Shown here: one piece after another, positions 1 through 9,441 of the stretch | Numbering within the stretch: position 1 is the stretch's first letter | Layout: each line of letters opens with the position of its first letter | Source: Ensifer sp. PDNC004 | GTDB lineage: Bacteria; Pseudomonadota; Alphaproteobacteria; Rhizobiales; Rhizobiaceae | Assembly: GCF_016919405.1 (NCBI RefSeq) | Contig: NZ_CP070352.1 | Coordinates: forward strand, 1-64,000 | Direction: 5' to 3' | Length of the DNA: 64,000 bases | The notes under the pieces: model-generated | Database searches by the model: none | What the model was told of the DNA's origin: nothing | Seen by the model: only the letters and a program-made list of their open reading frames with translations | Made by a program: the position numbers and the translations under genes

Positions 1-68
1 TCATGTCGCAACCGAGTCAAAGGCGATTTTTTTTAAGAATGGCGAGGCAGGCTTGTCCGGCCGTGCGG

Positions 69-347
69 TCAACGATTGAAGTGACCGGGCCGGTCCAGGC
101 GGTGGCTATTGCTGCCCGGCTTGTCGTCATTGGCCGATTGCAGCACTTCAGCCGCTTTTTTTCCGCGCTCACGCGCTTTCCTCCAGATGAGGAAAACGAC
201 CGCGAGGAAATAGCCGATCTGAATGAGGACCGCACAGATCGCCGTCTGGATCAGCGTGGATGTGAGAGAGCCATTGAGGAAATAGGTGACGACAGCAAAA
301 ACCGTCAGGGCGCCGATCATACTCACGAAGACGCGTGGTGCGTACAT
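69..347 (-). CDS. exoX: ExoX, exopolysaccharide production repressor
   Basis: A 92-aa inner-membrane protein that starts MYAPRVFVSMIG and has two hydrophobic segments (about residues 5-22 and 28-50) followed by a basic tail (WRKARERGKK). This is the pattern of rhizobial ExoX/Psi proteins, which lower succinoglycan output after transcription, depending on their ratio to ExoY. It lies divergent to exoY, as in Sinorhizobium. I chose the ATG at 347 because the protein then begins with the family's usual MYAPR; an in-frame ATG at 362 would add five residues. Recognition is from family memory and context, not a search. Confidence 0.85.
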   Translation of the reverse strand: MYAPRVFVSMIGALTVFAVVTYFLNGSLTSTLIQTAICAVLIQIGYFLAVVFLIWRKARERGKKAAEVLQSANDDKPGSNSHRLDRPGHFNR

Positions 348-1098
348 GACACTAGCTCGCAATCGGTTCTATCGCTGCAGACGTCATCGCAAAATCGGCC
401 TTTCCTCTGCAAATGTTAATATATTGGCGACGGACATCGGCTGCAACCGGCAATAGCCGCCGCTTTGGCACATAGAAACAGGCAAATCTTTATGTCGCGT
501 TTCGAGCAGCGTCGATCGAATCAAAATCAGTTGATTGGCCTCGAACGCCATTGCGACGCGAGCCTGCGCTCGGCAGCTGATTTTCCACCTCCCGTCGGGA
601 GACGCTCTCTGCGTCGCCCAATGGTTGCCGCCACACTCACGTGCTGATCAACTTTTATTACAAGTTTGAACGATGCTGCGCGTCTTCGTGTGCGCCGCGA
701 AGACTTGGTGCGACGCAGCAGAATTTGGGAAATACGGACGACCGATAATTTTGGAGCAGGGGAAATCACACTCCCGAAGCTCAAGGAAAACATCGGCCTG
801 CGAAGATATCGCCACTTATCCGGAAATGTAATTTGGCTCGCCAGAAACAATACAGGAATACGTGCGAGGTGATACTGTTTCTCGCAATAATATAACCGCG
901 CCTGTCACGGGAAATATTTCATATTCGAAAGTGGTGATATACGCATTTTGGCCCCTGCTCGGATACTCGCCTTTATTTCGCCTTCAAAAAGCAAATCCTT
1001 ACCGGACGTTCATTATTCACGATGAGCGCGCCCCAGTGTGGGCTGTAGGCCCCCCTGGGGAGACCGACAAATCGCCAAACGTAAATGGAGTCACCTCT
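348..1098. promoter_or_regulatory. exoX-exoY divergent intergenic region
   Basis: A 750-nt stretch between the divergent exoX and exoY genes. It is visibly richer in A/T than the flanking genes, especially around 740-1010, and the short reading frames in it have no family-like sequence. In Sinorhizobium the equivalent region carries exo promoters and regulator sites (for example MucR and ChvI responsive), so it is most likely the control region here. I could not place individual promoters or operators with confidence. Confidence 0.6.
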
Positions 1099-1779
1099 AT
1101 GAAGTCTGCGACCAGATCGGCCAATTCGCCGTTTTTCAGTGCCGCAGAGTTTGCGGCAATCCCACCCGTGGGTGGCGTTTCGAAGCGTGGCTTCGACGTG
1201 CTTGCCGCTTCCCTCGCCCTCGTTTTCTTAAGCCCGCTGTTCCTGATGCTCATGGCGCTGGTCAAGTTTTCCGACGGCGGCAGCATCTTCTACGGCCACC
1301 GCCGCATCGGCCATAACGGCAAGTCGTTCCGTTGCCTCAAGTTCCGCACCATGCGGCCTGATGGGGACCGTATCCTGCAGGACTATCTCAAGGCCAACCC
1401 GGCCGCCTATGAGGAATGGCGCGCGACGCGCAAACTGCAGGATGACCCCCGCGTCACGGTCGTAGGCAGCGTCCTGCGCAAACTCAGCCTCGATGAGCTG
1501 CCTCAACTCTTCAACATCGTGCGCGGTGAAATGAGCATCGTCGGTCCGCGCCCGGTGGTGGAGGACGAGCTGGAACTCTACGACAGCGCCGCCGTCTACT
1601 ACCTGCAATCCCGCCCCGGTCTCACCGGACTTTGGCAGATCAGCGGGCGCAACGACGTTTCCTACGCAACCCGTATCGCGTTCGACACCCACTACGTCCA
1701 GAACTGGTCGCTGCTGAGCGACTTTTCCATTGTTGTCAGGACCATTCCCGCCGTTTGCCTTTCGCGCGGCAGCTACTGA
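1099..1779 (+). CDS. exoY: ExoY, undecaprenyl-phosphate galactose phosphotransferase
   Basis: A 226-aa sugar transferase that starts succinoglycan repeat-unit assembly by moving galactose-1-phosphate from UDP-galactose to undecaprenyl phosphate in the inner membrane. It has one N-terminal hydrophobic segment (about residues 33-54) and the bacterial sugar transferase core: CLKFRTM, LSLDELPQL, GEMSIVGPRPV and RPGLTGLWQISGRND. Length equals the Sinorhizobium protein when the ATG at 1099 is used; the open frame extends upstream to 862 without family-like sequence. First gene of the plus-strand exoYFQZ run. Confidence 0.93.
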   Translation: MKSATRSANSPFFSAAEFAAIPPVGGVSKRGFDVLAASLALVFLSPLFLMLMALVKFSDGGSIFYGHRRIGHNGKSFRCLKFRTMRPDGDRILQDYLKANPAAYEEWRATRKLQDDPRVTVVGSVLRKLSLDELPQLFNIVRGEMSIVGPRPVVEDELELYDSAAVYYLQSRPGLTGLWQISGRNDVSYATRIAFDTHYVQNWSLLSDFSIVVRTIPAVCLSRGSY

Positions 1780-1846
1780 CGAAACAGCGCCTGGAAAGCC
1801 CGCGCGACCGGTCGCGGGACGGCGCCCCTTCATTCGGGAAGCCCAA

Positions 1847-3118
1847 ATGAAAAAACACAATCTGTCGGGAAAGTCGCGCATGCCGCGCGCGCTGCCCCGT
1901 TTCCTGCGCCGCGCCGCTCTCATCGCCGCGGCGCTCACTTTCGCTTTTCCGGCTTGGGCCGACGAGTACCAACTCGGCACCATGGACAGGCTGAGGATCC
2001 GCGTGGCCGAATGGCAGACCGCTGAAGGAGCCGTCCGCGACTGGTCTGTTGTCAGCGGCGAGTACACGGTCGGTCCGTCGGGAGCGCTTTCCTTGCCCTT
2101 CATCGGCGACCTGCCGGCAGCCGGCAAGACGACGACCGAAGTCGGCGAGGCGATCGGCGAGAAGATGCAGACGCTCTTCGGTCTGCGTGACCGACCGTCC
2201 GCCTCCGTTGAGCTTGCGCAATACCGCCCGGTCTATCTCGCGGGCGAGGTGCAGAAGCCAGGCGAATATCCCTTTGCGCCCAATCTGACGGTGCTGAAAG
2301 CCGTAAGCCTCGGCGGCGGTCTGCGTCGTTCCGAAAGCGGCCAGCGCTTTGCGCGCGACTACATAAATGCGCATGGCGATTCCAGCGTCCAGACGTCCGA
2401 GCGTAACCGGTTGTTGATCCGGCGCGCCCGCCTTCAGGCCGAGATCGCCGAAAAGGATGGCATCGAACTGCCGAAGGACCTTCAAGGGGTACCGGGCATC
2501 GATAAGCTTCTCGCCAACGAGACGGCGCTGATGGCCTCGCGCGACAGGAAGCAGAAGCTGCAATTGAAAGCGCTTGCCGATCTGAAGTCCCTGCTCGAAA
2601 GCGAAATCCAGTCGCTGGCAAAGAAGACGGAAACCCAGAATCGCCAGCTCGAGCTCGTCGTCGAAGACCGCGAGAAAGTCGAGAGCCTTGCCGAGAAGGG
2701 GCTGGCGCTCAGCCAGCGCAAACTGTCGTTGGAGCAGCGCGTCGCCGAACTGCAGGCCGCTCTTCTCGACATCGACACCGCTTCGCTGAAGGCGAAGCAG
2801 GATGTCAGCAAGGCGGGGCAGGACGAGACCAATCTTCGCAACGACTGGGACGCCCAACTGGCCCAGGACCTGCAGAACACCGAGGCCGAACTCGACACGC
2901 TTTCGATCAAGCTCGGCACCAGCCGCGATCTGATGGCCGAAGCGCTGCTGCAATCGGCCGAAGCCGCGCAGTCGAAGGACAATACGGCGGAGGCCACGAT
3001 CGCCTATTCGATCATGCGCGAGCGCGACGGCAAGCCGACGGAGATCGCCGCTGACGAAAACACGCCTGTATTGCCCGGTGACGTGATCAAGGTCGAAGCC
3101 AACCTGGCAACGCAGTAG
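1847..3118 (+). CDS. exoF: ExoF, periplasmic polysaccharide export protein
   Basis: A 423-aa exported protein with a signal peptide (basic start, hydrophobic core about 22-35, AWA cleavage site near residue 38). A Wza-type polysaccharide export domain (about 40-115) is followed by an SLBB-like segment (RPVYLAGEVQKPGEYPF) and a long charged, probably coiled-coil region (about 170-390). ExoF is needed with ExoY for the first lipid-linked sugar step and is thought to work in export. The start at 1847 gives a clean signal peptide; the longer frame from 1730 overlaps exoY and is unlikely. Confidence 0.9.
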   Translation: MKKHNLSGKSRMPRALPRFLRRAALIAAALTFAFPAWADEYQLGTMDRLRIRVAEWQTAEGAVRDWSVVSGEYTVGPSGALSLPFIGDLPAAGKTTTEVGEAIGEKMQTLFGLRDRPSASVELAQYRPVYLAGEVQKPGEYPFAPNLTVLKAVSLGGGLRRSESGQRFARDYINAHGDSSVQTSERNRLLIRRARLQAEIAEKDGIELPKDLQGVPGIDKLLANETALMASRDRKQKLQLKALADLKSLLESEIQSLAKKTETQNRQLELVVEDREKVESLAEKGLALSQRKLSLEQRVAELQAALLDIDTASLKAKQDVSKAGQDETNLRNDWDAQLAQDLQNTEAELDTLSIKLGTSRDLMAEALLQSAEAAQSKDNTAEATIAYSIMRERDGKPTEIAADENTPVLPGDVIKVEANLATQ

Positions 3119-3126
3119 GACCGGCT

Positions 3127-4410
3127 GTGAAGATTTCGAAGGCGAGCCTGATTTCTGCCGATCGCAATGGTGTCTATGGCACCGTTGCGATCGCGTTATC
3201 GCTCTTCGTCTTCGCCTATTCCTCGCGTTTCGGGCAGGCATCGATCCTGCTCTACTATGGCCTTTGGCTGCCGCTGGTGCTGGTCGATTATCGTCGCGTG
3301 CTCGGCAACTACGGCATCCGCCTCTGGATTCTTGGCTTCGCGATTTTCGCCTGCCTGTCGGTCTTCTGGTCGGCAGCGCCGGGTATGACGGCGCGAACGG
3401 GGGTGCAGTATCTCTCCCACGTGATATGCGCCCTGATTGCCATGCGGGTCGTCGGTATCAGGACATTGGTGCGCGGCGCGATTGCCGGCACCGGCGTCGT
3501 TCTCGTCTACTCGCTGCTCTTCGGCGTCTATCACCTCGATCCGCTCGACGGCACCTACAGTTTCGTCGGCGCCTTCGCCTCGAAAAACCAGCTTGGCTTC
3601 TACGCCTCGCTCGGCATCTATTTCGCCTTCGTCGCGCCGATAGCGCTTGGAGAACGCGGCCTGTGGCTCGCGGCATCGGGCCTGGTCGCGATGCTGTCGG
3701 CCTATTCCCTCTTTGCCTCGCAATCGGCGACGTCGGTGTTGACCACCGTGGTCATCCTCGGGCTCTGGCTCGGTATGCGGGTCGTCGGCCTATTGTCGCC
3801 GGCACACCGCAAGGGTCTCTTCCTCGCAGCTGCCGTTTGCGCCGTCATGGTTGCCGTTGCAGGTATCTATGGCGGGGGCGTCGATCTTGTCCTCGGCCTT
3901 TTCGGCAAGGATTCCACCCTGACCGGGCGCACCTATCTTTGGCAGCAGGGCATCGAGGCCGCCATGTCATCACCGTTGGTCGGTGTCGGCTATCAGGCCT
4001 ATTGGGTCCAGGGATTCTCGGAGCCCGAGCGTCTTTGGGAAGAGTTCTATATCGCCACGCGCTCTGGCTTCCACTTTCACAACACCTTTATCGAAGCGAT
4101 GGTGGAGACCGGCGCAATCGGGCTCGTTCTCTTGTCCGGTATCCTGCTGATAACCGTGCTCGGGCATACCAAGCGGCTTTTGACGCAGGACCACGACACG
4201 CAGTCCTCGGTGCTTTTCGGCATAGCGCTGCTGCTGCTGGTGCGGTCCTTCGTCGAGATCGACATCATGAACCCCTATCATATCGGCTCGTTCCTGCTCT
4301 ATTTCGCCGCCGGAAAGCTGACATTGCCGGAAGCGCGCCCGCAGCAGAGCGTCGAAGATCGTTCGGGGCCGGCCGTATCGGAGATCCCGCTGCGCTTGAG
4401 GTATCGATGA
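3127..4410 (+). CDS. exoQ: ExoQ, succinoglycan polymerase
   Basis: A 427-aa polytopic inner-membrane protein with about ten to twelve hydrophobic segments, belonging to the O-antigen ligase/Wzy polymerase superfamily. The large periplasmic loop carries GRTYLWQQGIEA and the FHFHNTFIE signature typical of the superfamily. In Sinorhizobium, ExoQ polymerises octasaccharide subunits into high-molecular-weight succinoglycan. It starts with GTG eight nucleotides after exoF stops and overlaps exoZ by four bases (ATGA), so the genes are probably translationally coupled. Confidence 0.9.
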   Translation: MKISKASLISADRNGVYGTVAIALSLFVFAYSSRFGQASILLYYGLWLPLVLVDYRRVLGNYGIRLWILGFAIFACLSVFWSAAPGMTARTGVQYLSHVICALIAMRVVGIRTLVRGAIAGTGVVLVYSLLFGVYHLDPLDGTYSFVGAFASKNQLGFYASLGIYFAFVAPIALGERGLWLAASGLVAMLSAYSLFASQSATSVLTTVVILGLWLGMRVVGLLSPAHRKGLFLAAAVCAVMVAVAGIYGGGVDLVLGLFGKDSTLTGRTYLWQQGIEAAMSSPLVGVGYQAYWVQGFSEPERLWEEFYIATRSGFHFHNTFIEAMVETGAIGLVLLSGILLITVLGHTKRLLTQDHDTQSSVLFGIALLLLVRSFVEIDIMNPYHIGSFLLYFAAGKLTLPEARPQQSVEDRSGPAVSEIPLRLRYR

Positions 4411-5420
4411 TCACCCCTCCGACGACGATCTACGGCATCCAGTACCTGCGGGCCGTCGCAGCGCTCGGTGTCGTCGTCTTTCATGCCGCCGAGCGCACCG
4501 GACATCACTTCGCGATCGGTGCTGCGGGCGTCGATGTCTTCTTCGTCATCAGCGGCTTCATCATGTGGGTGATCAGCGAGCGGCGGCCGGTGTCACCACT
4601 CGCATTCCTGCGCGACCGCGTTCAAAGGATCGCGCCGATCTATTGGCTCGCGACCGCGGTAATGGTCATCGGCGGCCTCGCCGGACTGTTTCCCAATCTC
4701 GTCTTGAGCAATGGACATGTGCTTTCCTCGCTGCTGTTCATTCCCACGCGCTCACCCAGCAGCGGCGAAATCTGGCCGGTGCTGGTGCAGGGCTGGACGC
4801 TGAACTACGAGATGTTCTTTTATGCCGTCTTCGCACTGACGCTGCTGTTGCCGCGGTCGAGGCGTCTGCTGGCGATCGCTGGCTGTTTCTCGGCGCTGGT
4901 GGCCATCGGCTTTGCCGTCGACAGCGACAACGCGCTCTTCGTCACCTATACACGGCCGATTATTCTCGAATTCGTGGCCGGTATGGTCGTCGCCGAACTC
5001 TGGCTGAGGGGCAGGGTGCCGGGCGCAACGTCCGGCCTCGTGCTTGTCGCCGGCGCGTTTTCAGGATTCGCGGCGGTCGCCGTGCTTCGCCTGCCTTTCG
5101 ACGAGTTCATTCTCGGACCCTTGGCCGTCATGCTGGTTTTGGGAACGCTGGCGCTCGAGGTTAAGGGCTGGTTTCGCCCGCGCAGGCTGCCGATGATGCT
5201 TGGCGACGCATCCTATTCAATCTATCTCTGGCACACCTTTGCGATATCGGTCGTGGTCAAGGCCTGTGGAATGATGGGGATTGGGCCGCTCGCATCGGCC
5301 CTGCTGGCGGTCGTTGCGGGGACGGCGCTTGGCGCTTTCGCCTATCTTCTGATTGAAAAGCCGTTGGCCACACGGCTGCGCTCGGGCTTTTTCTCAAGGC
5401 CGGTGCAGCACACGGCCTGA
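4407..5420 (+). CDS. exoZ: ExoZ, succinoglycan acetyltransferase
   Basis: A 337-aa integral-membrane acyltransferase of the acyltransferase 3 family. Typical features are the N-terminal GIQYLRAVAALGVVVFHA (catalytic-type His), GVDVFFVISGF, and the C-terminal DASYSIYLWHTF. In rhizobia ExoZ adds the acetyl group to succinoglycan. The ATG overlaps the exoQ stop codon. The neighbouring exo genes make the assignment firm, although acyltransferase 3 proteins as a class have many substrates. Confidence 0.88.
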   Translation: MITPPTTIYGIQYLRAVAALGVVVFHAAERTGHHFAIGAAGVDVFFVISGFIMWVISERRPVSPLAFLRDRVQRIAPIYWLATAVMVIGGLAGLFPNLVLSNGHVLSSLLFIPTRSPSSGEIWPVLVQGWTLNYEMFFYAVFALTLLLPRSRRLLAIAGCFSALVAIGFAVDSDNALFVTYTRPIILEFVAGMVVAELWLRGRVPGATSGLVLVAGAFSGFAAVAVLRLPFDEFILGPLAVMLVLGTLALEVKGWFRPRRLPMMLGDASYSIYLWHTFAISVVVKACGMMGIGPLASALLAVVAGTALGAFAYLLIEKPLATRLRSGFFSRPVQHTA

Positions 5421-5436
5421 CGCGTCGGAGTGATCC

Positions 5437-5461
5437 TGGTGCGGCGATGACCGCCGCACCA
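5437..5461. terminator. Hairpin between convergent exoZ and exoB
   Basis: TGGTGCGGC at 5437-5445 and GCCGCACCA at 5453-5461 form a ten-base-pair stem (with G5446-C5452) around a five-base loop. It sits between the stop codons of the convergent exoZ and exoB and could end both transcripts. There is no clear T run on either side, so efficiency is uncertain. Confidence 0.5.
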
Positions 5462-5475
5462 GCGCCATCAAAGCC

Positions 5476-6462
5476 TCAAACACCCTGATTGCGGCGGGAA
5501 TGCCAGTTCCAGGCCGTGCGCGTGATGTCGGTGAGGTCGTATTTCGGAACCCATCCCAGCACGTCGCGAGCCTTGTCATTGTTGGCGACCAGTGTCGTCG
5601 AATCTCCTTCGCGGCGTTCGACGAGATCAACCTGGAATTCACGTCCGGAAACCTCGGAAATCGCCGTCAGCAGTTCCTTGACGGTCGTGCCGGTGCCAGT
5701 GCCGAGGTTGAGCTCGACGCTGTCGCCGCCGGCAAGCAGGTGTTCGACCGCGCGCACATGGGCGTCGGCAAGATCAAGCACGTGGATGTAGTCGCGTACG
5801 CAGGTGCCGTCGCGCGTGTCGTAGTCCGTGCCGAAGATCTTGAAGCTCTGGCGCCGGCCGAGGGCGGCGTCGATGGCGAGCGGGATGGCATGCGTCTCCG
5901 GTTCGTGCCACTCGCCGATGCGGCCTTCCGGATCGGCGCCGGCGGCGTTGAAGTAGCGCAGGATGACCGAGCGCAAGCCCTTGTACTGCCCGTAGTCCTT
6001 CAGCGCCTGCTCGCACACCCACTTGGTCCGGCCGTAGGGGTTGATCGGCGCCTGGCGGTGCTGTTCGTCGATCGGCACGCTCTCCGGCAGGCCATAGGTG
6101 GCGCAGGTGGACGAGAACACGAAAGCTTCGACGCCGGCGGCAAGGGCGGCCGAAAGCAAGGTCAGCGTGCCGATGACATTGTTGTCGTAGAAGGAAACCG
6201 GGTCCTTCACCGATTCACCCACCTCGATCATCGCGGCAAAATGCAGGATGGCGCGTGGCTTGTGTCGGGCAAGCACCTCGTCGAGCCGCTTGCGGTCGCG
6301 GATATCACCCTTTTCCAGCACGCCCCATTTGACGAATTCCTCGTGGCCATTCGAAAGGTTGTCGTAAACGACCGGCTCGAAACCCTTGTTGGCGAGTTCG
6401 AGGCACGTATGCGAGCCGATGTAGCCGGCACCGCCGACGACGAGGACTTTATTGCTTTCCAT
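5476..6462 (-). CDS. exoB: ExoB, UDP-glucose 4-epimerase
   Basis: A 328-aa NAD-dependent epimerase of the extended short-chain dehydrogenase family that converts UDP-glucose to UDP-galactose, the sugar donor needed by ExoY. Visible motifs are the Rossmann GGAGYIGS near the N-terminus, SSTCATYG, and the catalytic YGRTK. Length equals Sinorhizobium ExoB when the ATG at 6462 is used; the frame continues 13 codons upstream. It is transcribed toward exoZ, as in known exo clusters. Confidence 0.93.
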   Translation of the reverse strand: MESNKVLVVGGAGYIGSHTCLELANKGFEPVVYDNLSNGHEEFVKWGVLEKGDIRDRKRLDEVLARHKPRAILHFAAMIEVGESVKDPVSFYDNNVIGTLTLLSAALAAGVEAFVFSSTCATYGLPESVPIDEQHRQAPINPYGRTKWVCEQALKDYGQYKGLRSVILRYFNAAGADPEGRIGEWHEPETHAIPLAIDAALGRRQSFKIFGTDYDTRDGTCVRDYIHVLDLADAHVRAVEHLLAGGDSVELNLGTGTGTTVKELLTAISEVSGREFQVDLVERREGDSTTLVANNDKARDVLGWVPKYDLTDITRTAWNWHSRRNQGV

Positions 6463-6793
6463 GATGCTTACGATCCTTGGGAGGTTCAGAGAAATTGCCA
6501 AGATTTTTCAACGGATGACGACAATGGTGTCAATGCCGCGCGCAATCAAGCACGTGTCCATGTCGCGTATGTGGCGGTGGTTACCAGCGTGCTTCTTTCC
6601 ACACTTCTGTCGATCCCGGCCCGTCAAAATCGGTGGGAAAAATACGGGAAGGGACAATTATCTCCCGGGCGTTCGCACGCTAGATGCTTCTTTCTGTTCG
6701 GGCAAAACATATAGCATATTAATTTACTAGATTTAATTGATTATGCCTGCCGCGGTCGTACCATAGCCTCCAGATTTCTGAAGGAAGGCTCTC
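6463..6793. promoter_or_regulatory. Divergent control region of exoB and the ABC operon
   Basis: A 331-nt gap that must hold the promoters of exoB (leftward) and of the ABC importer operon (rightward). Its right part is A/T-rich. An imperfect inverted repeat, GCATATTAAT at 6714-6723 and ATTGATTATGC at 6736-6746, lies about 50 nt before the binding-protein start and could be an operator. The ribosome site AAGGAAGG stands before the ATG at 6794. No regulator gene is adjacent. Confidence 0.4.
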
Positions 6794-8431
6794 ATGACGA
6801 CGAAACTGAAACGCCTGGCGCTGACGCTCGCCACACTTGCGACCTCTGGCCTGGCTCTGAGCGGTGCCCAGGCGCAAACGACGGATCCGGTCAAGGGCGG
6901 CACGTTGATCTATCTGGAGCAGCAGGCCCATACGAACCTCTACCCGCCGGCCGGCGGCTTCTATCCGAACGGTGGCATCCTCAACCAGATCACCGACAAG
7001 CTGACCTATCAGAACCCGAAGACGCTGGAGATCGAGCCCTGGATCGCCGAGTCCTGGACGGTCAACGCCGATGCGACCGAATACACGTTCAAGATTCGCC
7101 CCGGCGTGACGTTCTCCGATGGCTCGCCGCTCGACGCGGCTGCCGTTGCCAAGAATTACGACGTCTTCGGCCTCGGCAACAAGGCGTTGAAGCAGCCGGT
7201 TTCAGAGGTGATCAACAACTACGAGCGTAGCGAAGTCGTCGATCCGCTGACGGTCAAATTCTACTTCAAGAAGCCGTCGCCGGGGTTCCTTCAGGGAACG
7301 TCCGTGATCGGCTCGGGCCTGGTGGCCGAAAGCACGCTGGCGTTGCCTTTCGAAGAACTTGGTGACGCGACGAAAATCATCGGCTCCGGTCCGTTCGTCG
7401 TCGAGAGCGAGACGATCGGCAAGGAACTGAATCTGAAGGCCCGCGAGGAATACAACTGGGGCCCGGTCAAGCTCGAACACCAGGGCCGCGCCTATCTCGA
7501 CGGCATCAAGTACATCATCACCGGCGAAGACAGCGTGCGCATCGGTGCACTGCTCGCAGGGCAGGCGGATTTTATCCGCCAAGTCCAGGCCTATGACGAG
7601 GGTCAAGTCGAGGCGCAGGACTATCAGATCTACGCGCCTTCCACCCGCGGGGTGAACAACAGCGTCGTCTTCCGCCCGGACAACCCGTTGGTGGCCGACA
7701 TCCGGGTACGCCAGGCGCTGCTGCACGCGACCGACACCAAGGAAATCGTCACCACGCTGTTCTCGGCCAATTATCCGCAAGCCACTTCGATCATCGCGTC
7801 GTCGGCGCTCGGCTACAAGGACATCTCGGCCAAGCTCACTTTTGATCCCGTAAAGGCCAAGGCCCTGCTCGATGAAGCCGGTTGGTCGGTCGGCGCCAAC
7901 GGCCTCCGCCAGAAGGACGGCAAGGAACTGGTGCTGACGGCTTATGAATCGCTGCCGCAGCCGCAGAACAAGGAAACGCTTCAACTGGTCGCCCAGCAGT
8001 GGGGCAAGGTGGGCGTGAAGCTGAGCGTTCTTGCCGGCGACAGTGGCAGCAAGACGGTGGATGATCTCGATCCGCTGAAGACGCCGGTGTCGCCCGCCAT
8101 GGTCGGCCGCGCGGACCCCGATGTGATCAAGAGCCAATACTATCCGAAGAACCGCGATGTGCTGCGCCAGAAGGGCGGACTCAGCGACAAGGTTCAGAGC
8201 TTCGTCGATACCAAACTGAACGGTCTGCTCGATGCGCTCGCCTCCGAGCCGGATCGCGAGAAGCGCCTCGCGATCGCCGGCGAAGTCCAGGACTACGTCG
8301 TTGATCAGGCCTATGCGATCCCGATCTTCGAGGAACCGCAGGCCTATGCCGGTGCGCCCTACGTCCAGGGCGTGGCCTTCGAGGCTGTCGGCCGCCCAAG
8401 CTTCTACAGCACCTGGCTTGCCGAACACTGA
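6794..8431 (+). CDS. ABC transporter substrate-binding protein, family 5 (KPN_01854-like)
   Basis: A 545-aa periplasmic solute-binding protein of the oligopeptide/nickel class (SBP family 5). It has a signal peptide with cleavage near GAQAQ (about residue 27), the N-terminal GGTLIYLEQQ, the family motif WTVNADATEYTFKIRPGVTFSDGSPLDA, and RVRQALLHATD. Followed by two permeases, a double ATPase, a luciferase-like monooxygenase and two AhpD-fold proteins, it matches the binding protein of the conserved KPN_01854/Avi_7169 gene set whose substrate is not known. The oxygenase suggests a small organic compound rather than a peptide, but that is inference. Confidence 0.88.
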   Translation: MTTKLKRLALTLATLATSGLALSGAQAQTTDPVKGGTLIYLEQQAHTNLYPPAGGFYPNGGILNQITDKLTYQNPKTLEIEPWIAESWTVNADATEYTFKIRPGVTFSDGSPLDAAAVAKNYDVFGLGNKALKQPVSEVINNYERSEVVDPLTVKFYFKKPSPGFLQGTSVIGSGLVAESTLALPFEELGDATKIIGSGPFVVESETIGKELNLKAREEYNWGPVKLEHQGRAYLDGIKYIITGEDSVRIGALLAGQADFIRQVQAYDEGQVEAQDYQIYAPSTRGVNNSVVFRPDNPLVADIRVRQALLHATDTKEIVTTLFSANYPQATSIIASSALGYKDISAKLTFDPVKAKALLDEAGWSVGANGLRQKDGKELVLTAYESLPQPQNKETLQLVAQQWGKVGVKLSVLAGDSGSKTVDDLDPLKTPVSPAMVGRADPDVIKSQYYPKNRDVLRQKGGLSDKVQSFVDTKLNGLLDALASEPDREKRLAIAGEVQDYVVDQAYAIPIFEEPQAYAGAPYVQGVAFEAVGRPSFYSTWLAEH

Positions 8432-8441
8432 TCGGTTCGAC

Positions 8442-8462
8442 GGTCACCCAAAGTGGGTGGCC
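8442..8462 (+). promoter_or_regulatory. Intercistronic hairpin after the binding-protein gene
   Basis: GGTCACCC and GGGTGGCC form a stem with a G-T pair around a short AAAGT loop, 11 nt after the binding-protein stop and before the permease gene. No T run follows, so it looks like an RNA-stabilising or partial-termination element that would keep binding-protein mRNA more abundant than the membrane components. Confidence 0.4.
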
Positions 8463-8496
8463 GCCGTCTCTGAAATCCGCCTGCGAGGAAGGGATC

Positions 8497-9441
8497 ATGT
8501 CCGCCTATCTGTTCAATCGTGTCGCTCAGGCCCTATTTGTGCTTTGGGCCGCATTCACGATCTCGTTCGTGCTGCTGCAGGCAATGCCCGGCGACGCGAT
8601 CCTCATCAAGTTCCAGAACCCCGATCTCGGCCTGAACGCCGAACAGGTCGCCGAAATCCGCGCTTCCTATGCCGCCGACAGCTCCGTGCCGGTGCAGTAC
8701 GCGCGGACCATCGGCAACTTCCTGGCCGGCAACTTCGGCTACTCTGTTCAGGCCGGCGTTCCGGTTTCAAGCCTGCTCGCCGCGCATCTGCCGGCAACGC
8801 TAAAGCTCGCGGGGCTCGGCTTCGGACTAGCCGCGGTCCTGGCGATCATTATCGCTTTCCTATCCAGTCTCGCGCCGTTCGGCTGGCTGCGTGGCGCTTT
8901 GCAGTCGGTTCCCTCGCTCTTCATTTCGGTCCCCACCTTCTGGCTCGGCATTATGCTCATCCAGATCTTCTCCTTCCGCCTGAAGCTCGTGCCGGTCATC
9001 AATCCTGGTCCCTGGCAGGAACTGATCCTGCCGGTCGCGACACTTGCCGTGCCGATTTCCGCGCCGCTGGCGCAGGTGCTCGTGCGCAACATCGACGAGG
9101 TGATGACGCGGCCCTTCGTCGCCGTGGCGCGGGCAAAGGGCGCCACCCGCCTTTGGGTTCTCTGGCGGCACGTCGCGAAGAACGCGCTGCTTCCGACGTT
9201 GACGATTGCCGGTGTCCTCTTCGGCGAACTGATCGCCGGGGCCGTGGTGACGGAGACCGTCTTCGGGCTGAACGGCATCGGCGGGCTCACCGAACGCGCC
9301 GTCGGCAGCCAGGACGCCGCCGTGCTTCAGGCGATCGTCGTGCTGTCGGCACTGGCCTTCGTGATCATCAATCTCGCTGTGGACCTGCTCTATCCGGTGC
9401 TCGACCCACGCCTCAGGACCAAAACGGGAGCCGTTGCATGA
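8497..9441 (+). CDS. ABC transporter permease, DppB/OppB type
   Basis: A 314-aa inner-membrane permease with about six transmembrane segments. The N-terminal NRVAQALFVLWAAFTISFVLLQAMPGD and the cytoplasmic EAA-type loop (RAKGATRLWVLWRHVAKNAL) place it in the DppB branch of peptide-type importers. Its stop overlaps the next permease start by four bases. It forms the membrane channel of the 6794-11953 importer. Confidence 0.92.
   Translation: MSAYLFNRVAQALFVLWAAFTISFVLLQAMPGDAILIKFQNPDLGLNAEQVAEIRASYAADSSVPVQYARTIGNFLAGNFGYSVQAGVPVSSLLAAHLPATLKLAGLGFGLAAVLAIIIAFLSSLAPFGWLRGALQSVPSLFISVPTFWLGIMLIQIFSFRLKLVPVINPGPWQELILPVATLAVPISAPLAQVLVRNIDEVMTRPFVAVARAKGATRLWVLWRHVAKNALLPTLTIAGVLFGELIAGAVVTETVFGLNGIGGLTERAVGSQDAAVLQAIVVLSALAFVIINLAVDLLYPVLDPRLRTKTGAVA

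Noticed and set aside
1736..3241. A 501-codon minus-strand frame opposite exoF
   Set aside because: exoF is a full-length match to its family in the right operon order; the antisense frame has no recognisable domain.
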